Source: Symbiodinium natans | Taxonomy: Eukaryota; Sar; Dinophyceae; Suessiales; Symbiodiniaceae | Direction of reading: 5' to 3' | Assembly: GCA_905221605.1 (NCBI GenBank) | Contig: CAJNDS010002623.1 | Location: forward strand, 1 to 64,000 | Length of the DNA: 64,000 nucleotides | Part shown: one piece after another, positions 54,501 to 59,552 of the stretch | Position numbering within the stretch: position 1 is the stretch's first letter | How the letters are laid out: each line of letters starts with the position of its first letter | Notes under the pieces: model-generated | Databases searched by the model: none | What the model was told of the DNA's origin: nothing | What the model saw: only the letters and a program-made list of their open reading frames with translations | Made by a program: the position numbers and the translations under genes

Positions 54501-57317
54501 TAAGGCTTGTAGGGCATGTGAGCTCAGAGTACATAGGTCCTAGGGTCTGATGGGCTTAAAGCGTTTACAGGGCTTGTAGGGTTTAGGGCATAGGGTGTAA
54601 GGGTTTAGGGTTTAGGACTAAGGATAGCTCTGACCAGGTGTCCCTTCGGAAAACCGGTTTTCAACCTCATGCAGATGTCGTTTCCACATAGAGGGGGGTG
54701 GGGTTTGACCTGAAGGACTCCAACGCTTTCTAGGGCAGGTTTGGTTCACGGCTTAGTGCGTATGGAGTTTGAGAAGTTTGGCGGCAAACGCATGACAAGC
54801 TAATGTCGCTGCCAGCGGCGGAGTACCAAATGCAGTCGTCGTAGGCGCAGCTGCCAGCATGGCCCATGCTCCCATTCCTTGGCACGGCACACGCTGAGGC
54901 GCTTCTTCGGTTGCGGCCTAGACCTGGCATCTTACATGTACAGCCCTAAACCCTCAACCCTACACGCTACAACAGCCCTCAACCCCTAAACCCTAAACCT
55001 TAGACCCTGTAGACCCTAAACCCTGAAACCTAAACCCTAACCTAAACCCTAAACCCCCAAAGACCAGGATGACGAGAGCTACACCTTGCACTTTCTTTGC
55101 CCAAACCGCACCCAACCTCCCCTAAGGTGTCTTCTTGCAAAGCCTGCCTACTTCTAGGGTTTAGGGCTTAGGTTTTGCTGCCTTCTTGCATGCCTATTAC
55201 TTACGGGGTTTAGTTTAGGGTTCCGGGTTTACGGTTTAGGGGTTTAGGCTGTAGAGTTGAGAGATTCAGAAAGAGCCCACAAGTGAGAGGACTGACCGTA
55301 CCCTCCCTGCTCGCCACGTCTACGCAAGTCGTCCTGTAGGGCTTTGAGGGTGGTACCAAACTCCCTTGGGGAACGCAGTTGGTTTAGGGTTTAGGGCCTC
55401 AGGGCCTCAGGGCCTTAGGGTCTTCCTAAGGCTCTGAGGACTCGTACTTGAGGTTGTTTGGGTGCCAAAGGCCTTCTTATAACAGGGCTTTGGGCTATTT
55501 TCGGCCGAAGGGCTAGGGTTTAGGGTTCAGGTTTCTGAGGGTTAAGGGCTTGCACAACGCCGAACCATATTCAAACCTTATATTTAAACCCTAAACCCTA
55601 AGCCCTCAAGCCTAAACCCTAAACACTAAACCCTAACCTTGAACCCTAAACCCCAAACACAAATCCGTGCCAGGCGCTGGCGTGTGGACGGCGGCCAGGT
55701 CAGGACTCCGTGGCCAAAGACTCCGGGCGCGGTTCTCAGCGTTTAGGGTTTAGGGTTTGGGGATTAGGGTTTAGGGTTGGGGGTGCGGAGATTTTGTGAG
55801 CGTTTGGGTACAGGGGTTTAGGGTTGTAGGGGTTAAAGTTCAGGGTGAGGGTTGCGGGTTTGGGGGTTTTAGTGTGAAGGTGCGGAAATTTTACAAGGCT
55901 TTGGAGTTTGGGATTTTAGGGTTCAGAGTTCAGGAGTTTTGGGTTCAGGGTTTAGGGATTGGGGTTTTAGTGTTTAGGGTTTGGGGTTTTAGGGGTTTAG
56001 GCTTGAGAAGTTAGGGTTTAGGAGTTTAGTGTGGGAACCCTGAGAACCCTATAAAATCCTACAAATGCCCCAAAAAGGCTTCGGACAGGAACTTAGACTT
56101 CTCGAACATGCAGGAAACTGCTACTATGTTCACCCTGCATTTAGGGGTTTAGGGAACAGATTGGGGATTCTCGAAATTCTGGGCCCTTTCTGGTTACCCT
56201 ACGGCTTGGTATTATAGCAAGATCCAGAACCTGACCACAAGGCCAAACCCTCAAACCTAAACCCTGCACCACTAAACCAATGAGCGGCCAGCAACACCAC
56301 GAGCCCTGAAACCAAAATTAGGTTCCGTACTTGCGGTTCACACGCCACATGACTGGGGTTCCTAAACCCTAAGCCCTAAGCCCTAAACCGCTTGAGGGTC
56401 ATAGCTCAACTGCCATCTCTGCAATTGACTCTGGTGGTTGTACCTCGGACCTCTAAAGCGGTGGACTAGGGATTTGGAGACCCTTTTGAACTTCGGGAAC
56501 ATAGGGGCCAGGACATACTCGGACTATAATAACAGCCTTTAAGGTGCACGAGAAAAATCCTTTCCATGACGTGAACCCCAAACCCCAAACCCTTATCCCC
56601 AAATATGACGTGAAGACAAAGGCTCGTGATGAAAAGTAGCCGTGCCATGGGAAGCGCCATTTTTGGTTGCCAGCACTGCTCCCGTTTCCTCGACGGCTCA
56701 CGAGTCCTGCTTTTGAGCCCAACTTCTGGTGTCAATCGCGTCGCTGCAGCTTTTAAGGGGGTACAAGGAGGGCCCACGGTCAAGCGCGTGGCTGCACCTT
56801 TTACGGGGTGTAAGGAGGGAGCCCCTAGAAGGGACCCCTTGATCATCTTCCCCTAAAATAACCCCCTACAGATACCTTAAAAAGCCCAAAAAAAGAAAGC
56901 GAAAGAAACCCTAAGGTCCCTTCTCACTTTTAGCTGCCATAAGAAGAAACCCAAAAAAGGTAAGGATCTAAAGTCACAGTAAAGTATCACCAAGTAAAGA
57001 ATCCCTTCAGCGGTTATGTACGAGGATGTAAGGCCCCCAACGAAGAAGCAGCAAGCTAACCCACAATGTCTCACAAGCACATGAGAGCCTGTCATAGACA
57101 CCATGCAGGCTGTTCTAGTCTAGTCCAATACAGTGCAACTAGTATAGCAGCAACCCTAAACCCCCCCAAACGCTAAGCCCCAAACCCTAAACCCTAAACC
57201 CTAAACCCTAAACCCCAAACCCCAAAACCCTCTTCCCCAAACCGACGAATCCACGCCCCTTCCCCCAGAGCTCCCGTAGAACTTCCGGAGCCGTAAGCTC
57301 CGCACGAGCCGCCATCC
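30808..57317 (-). CDS. Gene A: multi-exon LPMO-like / chitin-binding-like secreted or membrane-anchored protein (gene span)
   Basis: Span of about 30 short exons read 5' to 3' from 57317 down to 30808; each exon is listed separately. The model starts at an ATG (57315-57313) two bases after an AG acceptor, which could be a spliced-leader trans-splice site. It encodes an N-terminal hydrophobic anchor ([19 protein letters not shown]), a Cys-rich stretch, then a domain with ordered motifs [92 protein letters not shown] and [15 protein letters not shown]. From memory this order matches a family of extracellular LPMO- or chitin-binding-like proteins common in dinoflagellates and other protists, probably acting on polysaccharide outside the cell; no search was done. 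A Ser/Gly/Cys-rich tail follows. The last exon could end at TAA 30810-30808, or read on into gene B. Conserved motifs run unbroken across about 15 junctions, which makes the exon chain credible. Confidence 0.72.
31389..31422 (-). CDS. Gene A exon 29
   Basis: TTGTCAG|GGC ACG TCT ... TTC CAA G|GCAGGG encodes [12 protein letters not shown] later GT donor (CTTGC|GTGTGT at 31372) would extend it to 31373 and change the phase into exon 30; this choice decides whether A ends or reads on into B. Confidence 0.5.
31611..31978 (+). repeat. (C7-10 A)n homopyrimidine-like tract
   Basis: About 365 bp of runs of C separated mostly by single A. The coding strand is (G7-10 T)n and begins nine bases after the exon 28 donor, the place where a telomere array normally sits. 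Long proline/glycine frames here are artefacts. Confidence 0.97.
31988..32044 (-). CDS. Gene A exon 28
   Basis: CCAAAG|ATC CCT GAT ... GGC TTC GGG|GTTCGA encodes [19 protein letters not shown] (19 codons, phase 0/0). On the donor side the intron runs straight into the (G7-10 T)n tract instead of a telomere array. Confidence 0.6.
32142..32249. mobile_element. Family E element E2
   Basis: CCAAGAGCAACGTAGCCACACAAAAAGTGCACCTTTTTGGTTTGAAGG...CTCTGGGGTCCTAGT. Confidence 0.75.
32564..32625 (-). CDS. Gene A exon 27
   Basis: CGACAG|GG CAC GGC TCA ... GAG AAG TGC|GTGAGA encodes [20 protein letters not shown]. Strong GTGAGA donor, bracketed by arrays in the usual orientation. A Ser/Thr/Gly-rich linker leads to a Cys pair. 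Confidence 0.65.
32694..32812. mobile_element. Family J element (copy 2)
   Basis: AACCTTATTCCCCTATAGAACCCC...GGTCCCTTAGAAGGGTCCCTCCTTT; opposite orientation to copy 1. Confidence 0.65.
33057..33214. mobile_element. Family C element C3
   Basis: GGGTAGCTACATGGTCCCTTT...AGGGACCAATGTAACTACCC with an AT microsatellite in the middle. Confidence 0.75.
33825..33957. mobile_element. Family B element B3
   Basis: ACAAGAAGTCCCCCC...TAAGGGTGCCCCTCCTTGTA with core TTATAAGGACCCGAATTGGGGTACAAGGATCC. It directly abuts a family-C fragment (33751-33823). Confidence 0.78.
34331..34442. mobile_element. Family E element E3
   Basis: GACCCTGGTAAAACCTAGCAATAAAAAAGGGTGCCC...CCTACTCTGGGTCCTAGT. Confidence 0.75.
34890..34966 (-). 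CDS. Gene A exon 26 (uncertain borders)
   Basis: GTGCAG|G TTC AGG TGG ... GCC CAT G|GATGAC encodes [20 protein letters not shown] then APKAH. A stronger acceptor (TTATTTCAG|AT) lies inside. It needs two leftover bases from exon 25, which then would lack a GT donor. A 23-G tract follows the exon. Confidence 0.45.
35552..35684 (+). repeat. (CT)n-(AT)n-(CATA)n compound microsatellite
   Basis: About 26 perfect CATA units after short CT and AT runs. Confidence 0.95.
35814..35916 (-). CDS. Gene A exon 25
   Basis: AACAG|G GCA GAC CAA ... GGG AAA AGG|GTTTAGGG encodes [20 protein letters not shown] then [15 protein letters not shown] long open frame, with the donor built from a telomere heptamer. 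It lies beyond the conserved domain, so its membership of gene A rests on phase alone. Confidence 0.55.
36090..36201. mobile_element. Family F element F2
   Basis: TTGGCTGCACTCAGGAGGGTAGC...GTTACAGTAAAGTACCACAAAG. Confidence 0.8.
36299..36397 (+). repeat. Variant array: TTTAGGGG octamers
   Basis: About 12 uniform octamers in the intron between exons 24 and 25. Confidence 0.95.
36425..36535. mobile_element. Family E element E4
   Basis: GTAGACCCGAGAGGAACCCAGGAAACAAAAAGAGTGCC...GCATACTCTGGGTCCTA. Confidence 0.75.
37043..37149. mobile_element. Family G element G2
   Basis: AGTTCATGGTTGGGATACGTAGTATTAAAATTACAAAATT...ATGTAAAATGTTACCCAACTACGACAAAG. Confidence 0.75.
37544..37669. mobile_element. Family D element D4
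   Basis: GATGGGATGCTCCCCCTTATACCAACAGTCCTTAATAG...AAGGACTGTTCGTATAAGGGGGAACATC; inverted repeats of about 35 bp. A stray GGGAACATCGCAA end is repeated about 70 bp downstream. Confidence 0.82.
37969..38015 (-). CDS. Gene A exon 24 (DCEQ..QVW..CADI motif)
   Basis: CTTCCAG|GAT TGC GAG ... GAC ATC AG|GCGC encodes [15 protein letters not shown] plus two bases of Arg. This is the usual end of the conserved domain. GC donor. Confidence 0.8.
38187..38238 (-). CDS. Gene A exon 23 ([10 protein letters not shown] motif)
   Basis: CATGAG|G CAA GTC CCA ... CGC TGG|GAGTCG encodes [19 protein letters not shown] donor. The next exon supplies DCEQ..QVW, completing the conserved W-R-W-D-C-E-Q sequence. Confidence 0.8.
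38372..38563 (+). repeat. Long perfect TTTAGGG array (about 27 units)
   Basis: Uninterrupted heptamer array in the intron between exons 22 and 23 of gene A. Such purity suggests recent expansion. Confidence 0.97.
38701..38798. mobile_element. Family I element (copy 2)
   Basis: ACTTAGTTTCTCAGTTCATAAGCCCCAAAAGGTGTACACTTTCAGTTCTATAGAGGATTCC...AGTGTGCTCACTCACCTACC. Confidence 0.7.
39017..39068 (-). CDS. Gene A exon 22 (FPFSIADLV motif)
   Basis: TTTGCAG|GG GAC CCG ... CTA GTG AA|GCCCGG encodes [16 protein letters not shown] plus part of Lys. [10 protein letters not shown] followed by [10 protein letters not shown] in exon 23 matches the C-terminal part of the family pattern. GC donor. Confidence 0.8.
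39141..39251. mobile_element. Family F element F3
   Basis: TGGGCTGCACTCAGGAGGGCAGGCTATAAATTAAACTTTTAG...AGTTACAGTAAAGTACCACAAG, upstream of exon 22. Confidence 0.8.
39593..39800 (+). repeat. TTTAGGG array (about 29 units, two interruptions)
   Basis: Nearly pure array broken by one TTTAGGGG and one shortened unit. Confidence 0.97.
40687..40773 (-). CDS. Gene A exon 21
   Basis: CACGAG|GC CTT AGC GGA ... AAC GCA G|GCTCCC encodes [20 protein letters not shown] then [10 protein letters not shown] donor. G-strand telomere repeats lie on both sides, breaking the usual bracket rule. Confidence 0.75.
41678..41723 (-). CDS. Gene A exon 20
   Basis: AACCAG|GTG CAA TGC ... TTT CCA G|GTGAGA encodes [15 protein letters not shown]. 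This is the most canonical splice pair here (AG|G and GTGAGA). The split Gly joins LSGH of exon 21. Confidence 0.75.
42360..42861. mobile_element. Family A element A8, interrupted
   Basis: The left half (ACTTGGAGGTTCGGGTG...AAGTATAACTGTGCTTACAAT) and right half (TTTAGGGCACCCAATAAAAGG...AAGTACCATGAACCTCCAAG) are separated by about 320 bp. The gap holds C-rich DNA, telomere units and a coding-like block at 42698-42774 with a GTAAGG donor ([20 protein letters not shown]). Confidence 0.65.
43238..43263. repeat. Head-to-head telomere-repeat junction
   Basis: GGGTTTAGGGTTT/AAACCCTAAACCC: a perfect 26-bp palindrome centred on TTTAAA. A similar junction, TTTAGGGTAAAACCCTAAA, lies about 170 bp to the left. 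Confidence 0.9.
43334..43372 (-). CDS. Gene A exon 19
   Basis: GCATGCAG|GAG TTC ATC ... TAT GAC|GTGGCG encodes [13 protein letters not shown] in 13 whole codons. The frame is open upstream (DGLGFGMQ) and downstream ([17 protein letters not shown]), so longer versions are possible. Phase 0/0 with canonical GT-AG. Confidence 0.6.
45594..45658 (-). CDS. Gene A exon 18 ([10 protein letters not shown] motif)
   Basis: GCGGGAG|GC ACC CAC CCC ... AGC CAG|GCAGGG encodes [20 protein letters not shown] plus Gln. GC donor. AGGCA is present at both borders of the preceding intron. Confidence 0.8.
45977..46091 (-). repeat. CCCTAAA array abutting gene A exon 17
   Basis: About 16 perfect units. On the coding strand the array begins 19 bp after the exon 17 donor, forming the 5' part of that intron. 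Confidence 0.95.
46110..46198 (-). CDS. Gene A exon 17
   Basis: CCGAG|G CTG GTC TAT ... GTG ACG GAA G|GCAGCC encodes [20 protein letters not shown] then ELPLVRVTE. The junction with exon 18 restores [15 protein letters not shown] donor. A (CCCTAAA)n array of about 115 bp starts 19 bp inside the downstream intron. Confidence 0.85.
46446..46506 (-). CDS. Gene A exon 16 (TEECFQ motif)
   Basis: GCCAAG|GC AAC ATC ACG ... AAG CAG TG|GCCTCC encodes [19 protein letters not shown]. It follows exon 15 as the family pattern requires (RLCP...TEECFQ). GC donor. An inverted-repeat element of family B begins about 35 bp upstream of the acceptor. Confidence 0.85.
46541..46664. mobile_element. Family B element B4
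   Basis: TACAAGGAGGGGCCCCCTTGC...GGGGGCCCAGCCTTGTA, about 35 bp upstream of exon 16, so it forms the 3' end of the exon 15-16 intron. Confidence 0.82.
47040..47115 (-). CDS. Gene A exon 15 ([13 protein letters not shown] motif)
   Basis: GGCAGAG|GTG GCC TGG ... GCC A|GCAACG encodes [19 protein letters not shown] followed by KTSSCA. This is the most diagnostic peptide in the window. GCAAC occurs at both ends of the following intron. The acceptor side abuts an 18-G tract and a TTCAGGG array. Confidence 0.85.
47160..47284 (+). repeat. Variant array: TTCAGGG units next to an 18-G run
   Basis: Nine TTCAGGG units pass into canonical units, just upstream of exon 15. Confidence 0.93.
47614..47649 (-). 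CDS. Gene A exon 14
   Basis: TGTGCAG|GAG CCG ACT ... CAG GAG|GCCAG: exactly twelve codons, [12 protein letters not shown]. It runs into [13 protein letters not shown] of exon 15, giving the expected W-x-x-GS-x-x-EVAW pattern. GC donor. Confidence 0.75.
48107..48222. mobile_element. Family F element F4 inside a 30-bp direct duplication
   Basis: CTTGGCCGCACTCAGGAGGGTAG...AAGGTAAGGATCTAAAGTTACAGTAAAGTACCAC. It is flanked by 30-bp direct repeats (48077-48106 and 48223-48252, two mismatches), like a long target-site duplication. Unlike families A-E it lacks clear inverted ends. Read on the minus strand it starts GTACTTTACTG and ends TGCRG, usable as splice sites. Confidence 0.8.
48267..48295 (-). 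CDS. Gene A exon 13
   Basis: TCGCAG|GC AAG GAT GGT ... GAA AAG|GAGC encodes KDGAWLPEK and joins exon 14 to give [21 protein letters not shown] donor. AGGAGC occurs at both intron ends. The frame stays open downstream into a duplicated block hosting an inserted element (see 48077-48252). Confidence 0.6.
48337..48527 (+). repeat. TTTAGGG array with an internal block of TCTAGGG units
   Basis: Perfect heptamers on both sides of five consecutive TCTAGGG variants, showing local spread of one variant. Confidence 0.95.
49103..49428 (-). pseudogene. Decayed coding-like segment inside the exon 12-13 intron of gene A
   Basis: A repeat-free minus-strand stretch with protein-like sequence in one frame ([57 protein letters not shown]), broken by in-frame TGA and TAA. 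I do not recognise it. A remnant of a mobile element or retrocopied gene is the simplest view; unspliced exons of another gene remain possible. Confidence 0.35.
49577..49810 (+). repeat. AT/CATA/CATG compound microsatellite inside a family-J element
   Basis: Mixed AT, ACAT, GCAT and AAAT blocks. Confidence 0.93.
49904..50460. repeat. 122-bp direct repeats flanking 313 bp
   Basis: Copies 49904-50025 and 50339-50460 (TGTGAGAAGCTGGTAGCCC...AAGRTCAAACACA) differ at one base. The layout is either 1.3 units of a 435-bp tandem repeat or a small element with terminal direct repeats. The inner part has no convincing gene. Telomere-like bases abut both outer ends. Confidence 0.9.
50506..50601 (-). CDS. 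Candidate cassette exon between exons 12 and 13 of gene A
   Basis: Thirty-two open codons, CTTGAG|TCC TGG GAA ... AGA GGA|GTGTTTAGGG, including [20 protein letters not shown], between a left CCCTAAA array and a right TTTAGGG array like the genuine exons. It is phase-neutral (0/0), so it could be included or skipped. The conserved family pattern is satisfied without it. Confidence 0.4.
50725..50778 (-). CDS. Gene A exon 12
   Basis: ATGGAG|GTG GGC CCA ... CTT CAA GGG|GTTTTG encodes [18 protein letters not shown]. Ending two bases earlier would give ...LQG-KDG with exon 13 but no GT donor; the exact end is uncertain. Confidence 0.5.
50961..51010 (-). CDS. Gene A exon 11 ([10 protein letters not shown])
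   Basis: TTCGAG|GG ACG GCG CCT ... CTC CAG|GCACG encodes [16 protein letters not shown]. The Gly codon split over the junction with exon 10 keeps the motif intact. GC donor. An inverted-repeat element (family C) starts about 36 bp upstream of the acceptor. Confidence 0.75.
51047..51241. mobile_element. Family C element C6 containing a telomere array
   Basis: GGGTAGTTACATGGAACCCTAAA...AAGGGACCATGAAACTACC. A CCCTAAA array (51062-51134) occupies the left arm inside the terminal repeat. The element lies about 36 bp upstream of exon 11. Confidence 0.75.
51519..51616 (+). repeat. (GAC)n then (TAC)n trinucleotide tract
   Basis: About 14 GAC units switch to TAC and TGC units. Confidence 0.95.
51648..51760. 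mobile_element. Family E element E5
   Basis: CTAGGCCCAAGAGTAACCTAGGAACAAAAAGGGCGCCCC...GCCTACTCTGGGTCCTAG; good terminal inverted repeats. On the minus strand it follows a GTAAGA-like donor at about 51770. Confidence 0.78.
52512..52553 (-). CDS. Gene A exon 10 (NPWRAPG motif)
   Basis: TGACAG|GA GAC AAG ... GCA CCC G|GTCACT encodes [13 protein letters not shown]. The motif NPWRAPG continues as [10 protein letters not shown] in exon 11, the typical N-terminal signature of this LPMO/chitin-binding-like family as I recall it. Telomere arrays flank both sides. Confidence 0.75.
52859..52916 (-). CDS. Gene A exon 9
   Basis: CGCCAG|CAT TCA TTC ... CAT G|GCATTC encodes [19 protein letters not shown] plus one base of Gly. 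It joins exon 10 to give [21 protein letters not shown] donor. The acceptor is followed by C, which is unusual here. Confidence 0.65.
53072..53152 (-). CDS. Gene A exon 8
   Basis: CCATAG|GAC TTC GTG ... GGC CAG|GTTGCA: 27 whole codons starting [19 protein letters not shown] and ending NVKVESGQ. Canonical GT-AG borders, phase 0 at both ends. Beta-rich composition suits the start of an extracellular domain. Confidence 0.7.
53917..53936. repeat. Perfect 20-bp palindrome
   Basis: CCCATTTGGGCCCAAATGGG in a repeat-poor stretch (53.6-54.0 kb) that is otherwise unassigned. Confidence 0.9.
54092..54212. mobile_element. Family A element A9 (complete)
   Basis: ACTTGGAGGTTCATTGTACTTAATAACCCAATTATAA...CCTCCAAGTA, directly followed by a CCCTAAA then CCCTAGA array. 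A fragment (AAGTACCCTCCAAGTA) lies at the other side of that array. Confidence 0.82.
54790..54917 (-). CDS. Gene A exon 7 (Cys-rich)
   Basis: The longest exon of the chain (128 bp): GTCTAG|GC CGC AAC ... TTG TCA TGC|GTTTGC. It includes [20 protein letters not shown]. Third codon positions are strongly C/G in this frame. The Cys spacing suggests a small disulphide-stabilised extracellular module. The frame stays open past the chosen donor, so the 3' end is uncertain. Confidence 0.6.
55297..55364 (-). CDS. Gene A exon 6 (amphipathic helix)
   Basis: CCAAG|G GAG TTT ... TAC G|GTCAGT encodes [20 protein letters not shown] plus GY, an amphipathic, helix-like segment. Another frame is also open, but this one joins both neighbours in phase. 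GT donor (GTCAGT). Confidence 0.6.
55676..55734 (-). CDS. Gene A exon 5
   Basis: CTGAG|AAC CGC GCC ... ACG CCA GC|GCCTGG encodes [22 protein letters not shown] donor. The acceptor is followed by A rather than the usual G. Bracketed by CCCTAAA (left) and TTTAGGG (right). Confidence 0.55.
56080..56134 (-). CDS. Gene A exon 4 (end of membrane anchor)
   Basis: ATGCAG|G then GTG AAC ATA ... GAA|GCC. The peptide is [18 protein letters not shown]: the second half of the anchor followed by charged residues. AG|G acceptor, GC donor. TTTAGGG repeats lie immediately right. Confidence 0.6.
56219..56230 (-). CDS. Gene A exon 3 (12-bp micro-exon)
   Basis: GGTCAG|GTTCTGGATCTT|GCTATA gives FWI plus part of Leu. 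It is kept because it bridges phase 2 to phase 1 and continues the hydrophobic segment AHWFWILVNIVAV. Such a short exon is weak evidence by itself. Confidence 0.35.
56278..56305 (-). CDS. Gene A exon 2 (membrane anchor, first half)
   Basis: A 28-bp exon, TTTCAG|GG CTC GTG ... CAT TG|GTTTAG, encoding [10 protein letters not shown]. It joins in phase to exon 1 (FVG-LVVLL) and exon 3, building one continuous hydrophobic segment over four exons. The donor is made of telomere-like sequence (GTTTAGTG). Confidence 0.5.
56925..56994. mobile_element. Family F element F5 (truncated)
   Basis: Only the second half is present (CTTTTAGCTGCCATAAGAAGAAACCC...CACAGTAAAGTATCACCAAG), abutting a family-J element. 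Confidence 0.7.
57243..57317 (-). CDS. Gene A exon 1 (putative start)
   Basis: After TTGAG| comes GG then ATG at 57315-57313. The peptide is [20 protein letters not shown] plus RGFV. The donor is GTCG|GTTTGG, leaving one base that completes Gly with the next exon. (CCCTAAA)n is on the left and TTTAGGG repeats on the right. The AG just before ATG suits either cis or spliced-leader trans splicing; an internal Met cannot be excluded. Confidence 0.6.
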
Positions 57318-57399
57318 CTCAAGCTAAAGGCGGTACGGAGGCTCCGCCTTCTAGAGCATATTTATGAGGACGAAGGCTAAGGCTGGGTTTAGGGTTTAG

Positions 57400-58010
57400 G
57401 GTTTAGGGTTCAGGGTTTAGAATAAAGGGTTTAGGGTTTAGTGAGGATTAAGGCTGGGTTTAGGTTTTAAGGTGTAAGGCTTAGGGTGTGGGGTTTTATG
57501 TTTTAGGGTTCAGGCACCCTGTCGCCTGTCTAAACTCTCCGATAAGTCCTCTAAACCCGCTTGTGGACCCCATAAACCCTAAACCCTAAACCCTAAACCC
57601 TAAACACTAAAGCCTAAACCCTAACCCCCCCTTAAGCCTCCATGCCCTCCACGCGCCAGAGCGCTTGAATTTGAAATCAAAGGGTTGCGGGAAACGCGTT
57701 ACTGGTTGTTAGTTGCCATTAGCTAGTAAGGGCCGAGGCAATTAGTTGCCCTACAGAACCCCTTGAAGGAATTGATTGGGGGAGGATAGACGGTACATAA
57801 TCTCCATGCCTCTCAGCTAATTAGGATCCCCGACAGCTAGGAGAAAGAAGGAGCCCCTTTGCATGGGTCTTACATGGGAGCTGCCACCCCCCGCCCCACT
57901 CCCCCCCCCCCCCGCCCCACCCCCCCCCCCCCGCACCCAAAGAGAACTTAACAACAAAAGCAAGGAGAGCCAGCTGGTTCTCGGGATATGGGTTTAGGGT
58001 TTAGGGTCAG
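57400..58010. other. Region upstream of the gene A start
   Basis: Telomere-like repeats, then a repeat-poor stretch (57650-57890) and C-rich runs. No TATA-like element is clear. No gene seen. Confidence 0.4.
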
Positions 58011-58011
58011 T

Positions 58012-58162
58012 GGGCCTTCTGGGAAGCTTCTGGACACCTTCTGAAAGGCCTTCTGGGCGGGGGCCTTCAAGGGCCCTAAACCCTAAACCCTACACCCTGA
58101 ACCCTAAACCCTAAACCCCTGGTCGATCCATGCTCGCTGCTGGGGTGCTTGAACACGTGGTG
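58012..58162 (-). CDS. Two unchained exon candidates upstream of gene A
   Basis: 58117-58162: TTGCAG|CAC CAC GTG ... ACC AGG G|GTTTAGGG (HHVFKHPSSEHGSTR). 58012-58064: TTGAAG|GCC CCC GCC CAG ... (APAQKAFQKVSRSFPEGPL). Both have AG acceptors and open minus frames. They may belong to another minus-strand gene upstream, or be 5' exons of gene A. Confidence 0.4.
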
Positions 58163-58861
58163 CTGCAAGCAGGAGAGTCAGAAGAATACCTATGGCCACT
58201 TCTCGAAGATAAGGTCCCTTTTGGGGTCCCTATTACAAGGCGGCCCCTCTTATTTAGGGTACCCAAAAAGGGGACCATGATGTAGAGAACTCATGATCAT
58301 ATGTCACTTCAGAGATCTTCACATCAACCCCGAAACGTAACCCAGGAACCCCCGCCCCCCCCCCCGAAACATCGAGAAATTGAAGCAATCTTCTGAGTGA
58401 CGCACGCGCGTGCCGGAAACGAGCCTCGGCTCCTCAGAACTGTGGTGGCTAAGGGGATTTACGGGTTTAGGGTTTAAACCGGTTTCGGGTTTAGGGTTCG
58501 GGGTTTAGGGTTTAGGGTGTAGGGTTTAGGATTGATTTAGGGTTTAGGGTTGAGGATTTAGGGTGTAGAGGGGGGCCGTCGCCTCGGCTGATCCCGGGGC
58601 CTGTGTGAGAATGTGCAATGCTGTCAGCTGCCTTGGTGGCGGAAAACGAACCTCTCTTCACCCTAAGCCCTATAGACCCCAAGTTCTGAAACCCGCAAGC
58701 CCATATTACAAAGCCAAACCTTATGAAACCCATAGTGGCCCTGATATAGGGGGCCTTAATAACTACAAGCCGGGAAAACCTTGAAGCGCAAAAACCCTAA
58801 ACCCTAGGCCCTAAACCCTAAACCCTAAACCCTAAACCCTAAACCCTAAGATTGGCCCTTA

Positions 58862-58932
58862 GAGGGCCCAAAGCTGAGAGGGGTCTGAGGAGTGAACGGC
58901 GCATCCTCAGCAGGCGGCCACCGCACGGGCGC
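58862..58932 (-). CDS. Unchained exon candidate
   Basis: ACACCAG|GCG CCC GTG CGG ... on the minus strand is open for over 25 codons (APVRWPPAEDAPFTPQTPLS). Bracketed by C-strand repeats left and G-strand repeats right. The 3' border is not clear. Confidence 0.42.
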
Positions 58933-59462
58933 CTGGTGTCCAAGAGCAAAGAGCTAGCTCTGCAGGTTTAGGGTTTAGGGTTTAGGGTTTGGTGTTTAGG
59001 GCGCAGGGCGTAGGGTGTAGGGCTTAGCCCCTCACGCTACAAACTATAGTTGAGGGACTTATAAAATGAGTTAGGATTACAGTCAAAGGCACGTCAAAGA
59101 AACAGTGGAGACAACGGGAGACAAAGGGAGACAAAGGGATACAAGGAGCCCAGGAACCTGGCAACAGTCCTCAGAATGTTGGCAATCCTTAAACGAACTT
59201 AGAACCCCAACAGTAATTAGATGGTTTGGGGAATTCTTTAGGGTCTAACCATACCGTCGCGGGGATTCCATGCGCACCCGGAATAATGAACCCAAACCCC
59301 CAGACCCTAAACTCAATGCACCCCCGAGCCCAAATACAAAAACCTGAACCCTACTCCCTGAAACCTTATTGTTGGGGTATTGGACTCTCTGGGACAGGCC
59401 CGAGGCTCCTAAATCCTAAACCCTAAACCCTAAACCCAGAGGCTTTGGGGCTTGGGGTTTCT

Positions 59463-59552
59463 GGCGGCCTTTGCTTGGAGCGATACGGCTTTCACGGAGA
59501 GGAGGTCGCCAAGTGGGGCGTTCGCCATTTGGCGTGGCTCGGGTTCGTCGGC
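59463..59552. CDS. GC-rich coding-like block of unclear strand
   Basis: Bracketed like an exon. Minus reading: EPRQMANAPLGDLLSVKAVS. Plus reading: ERYGFHGEEVAKWGVRHLAW, ending at a GTTTAGGG donor. Both are open with G/C third positions, and I cannot choose. Plus would imply a gene on the opposite strand. Confidence 0.3.
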
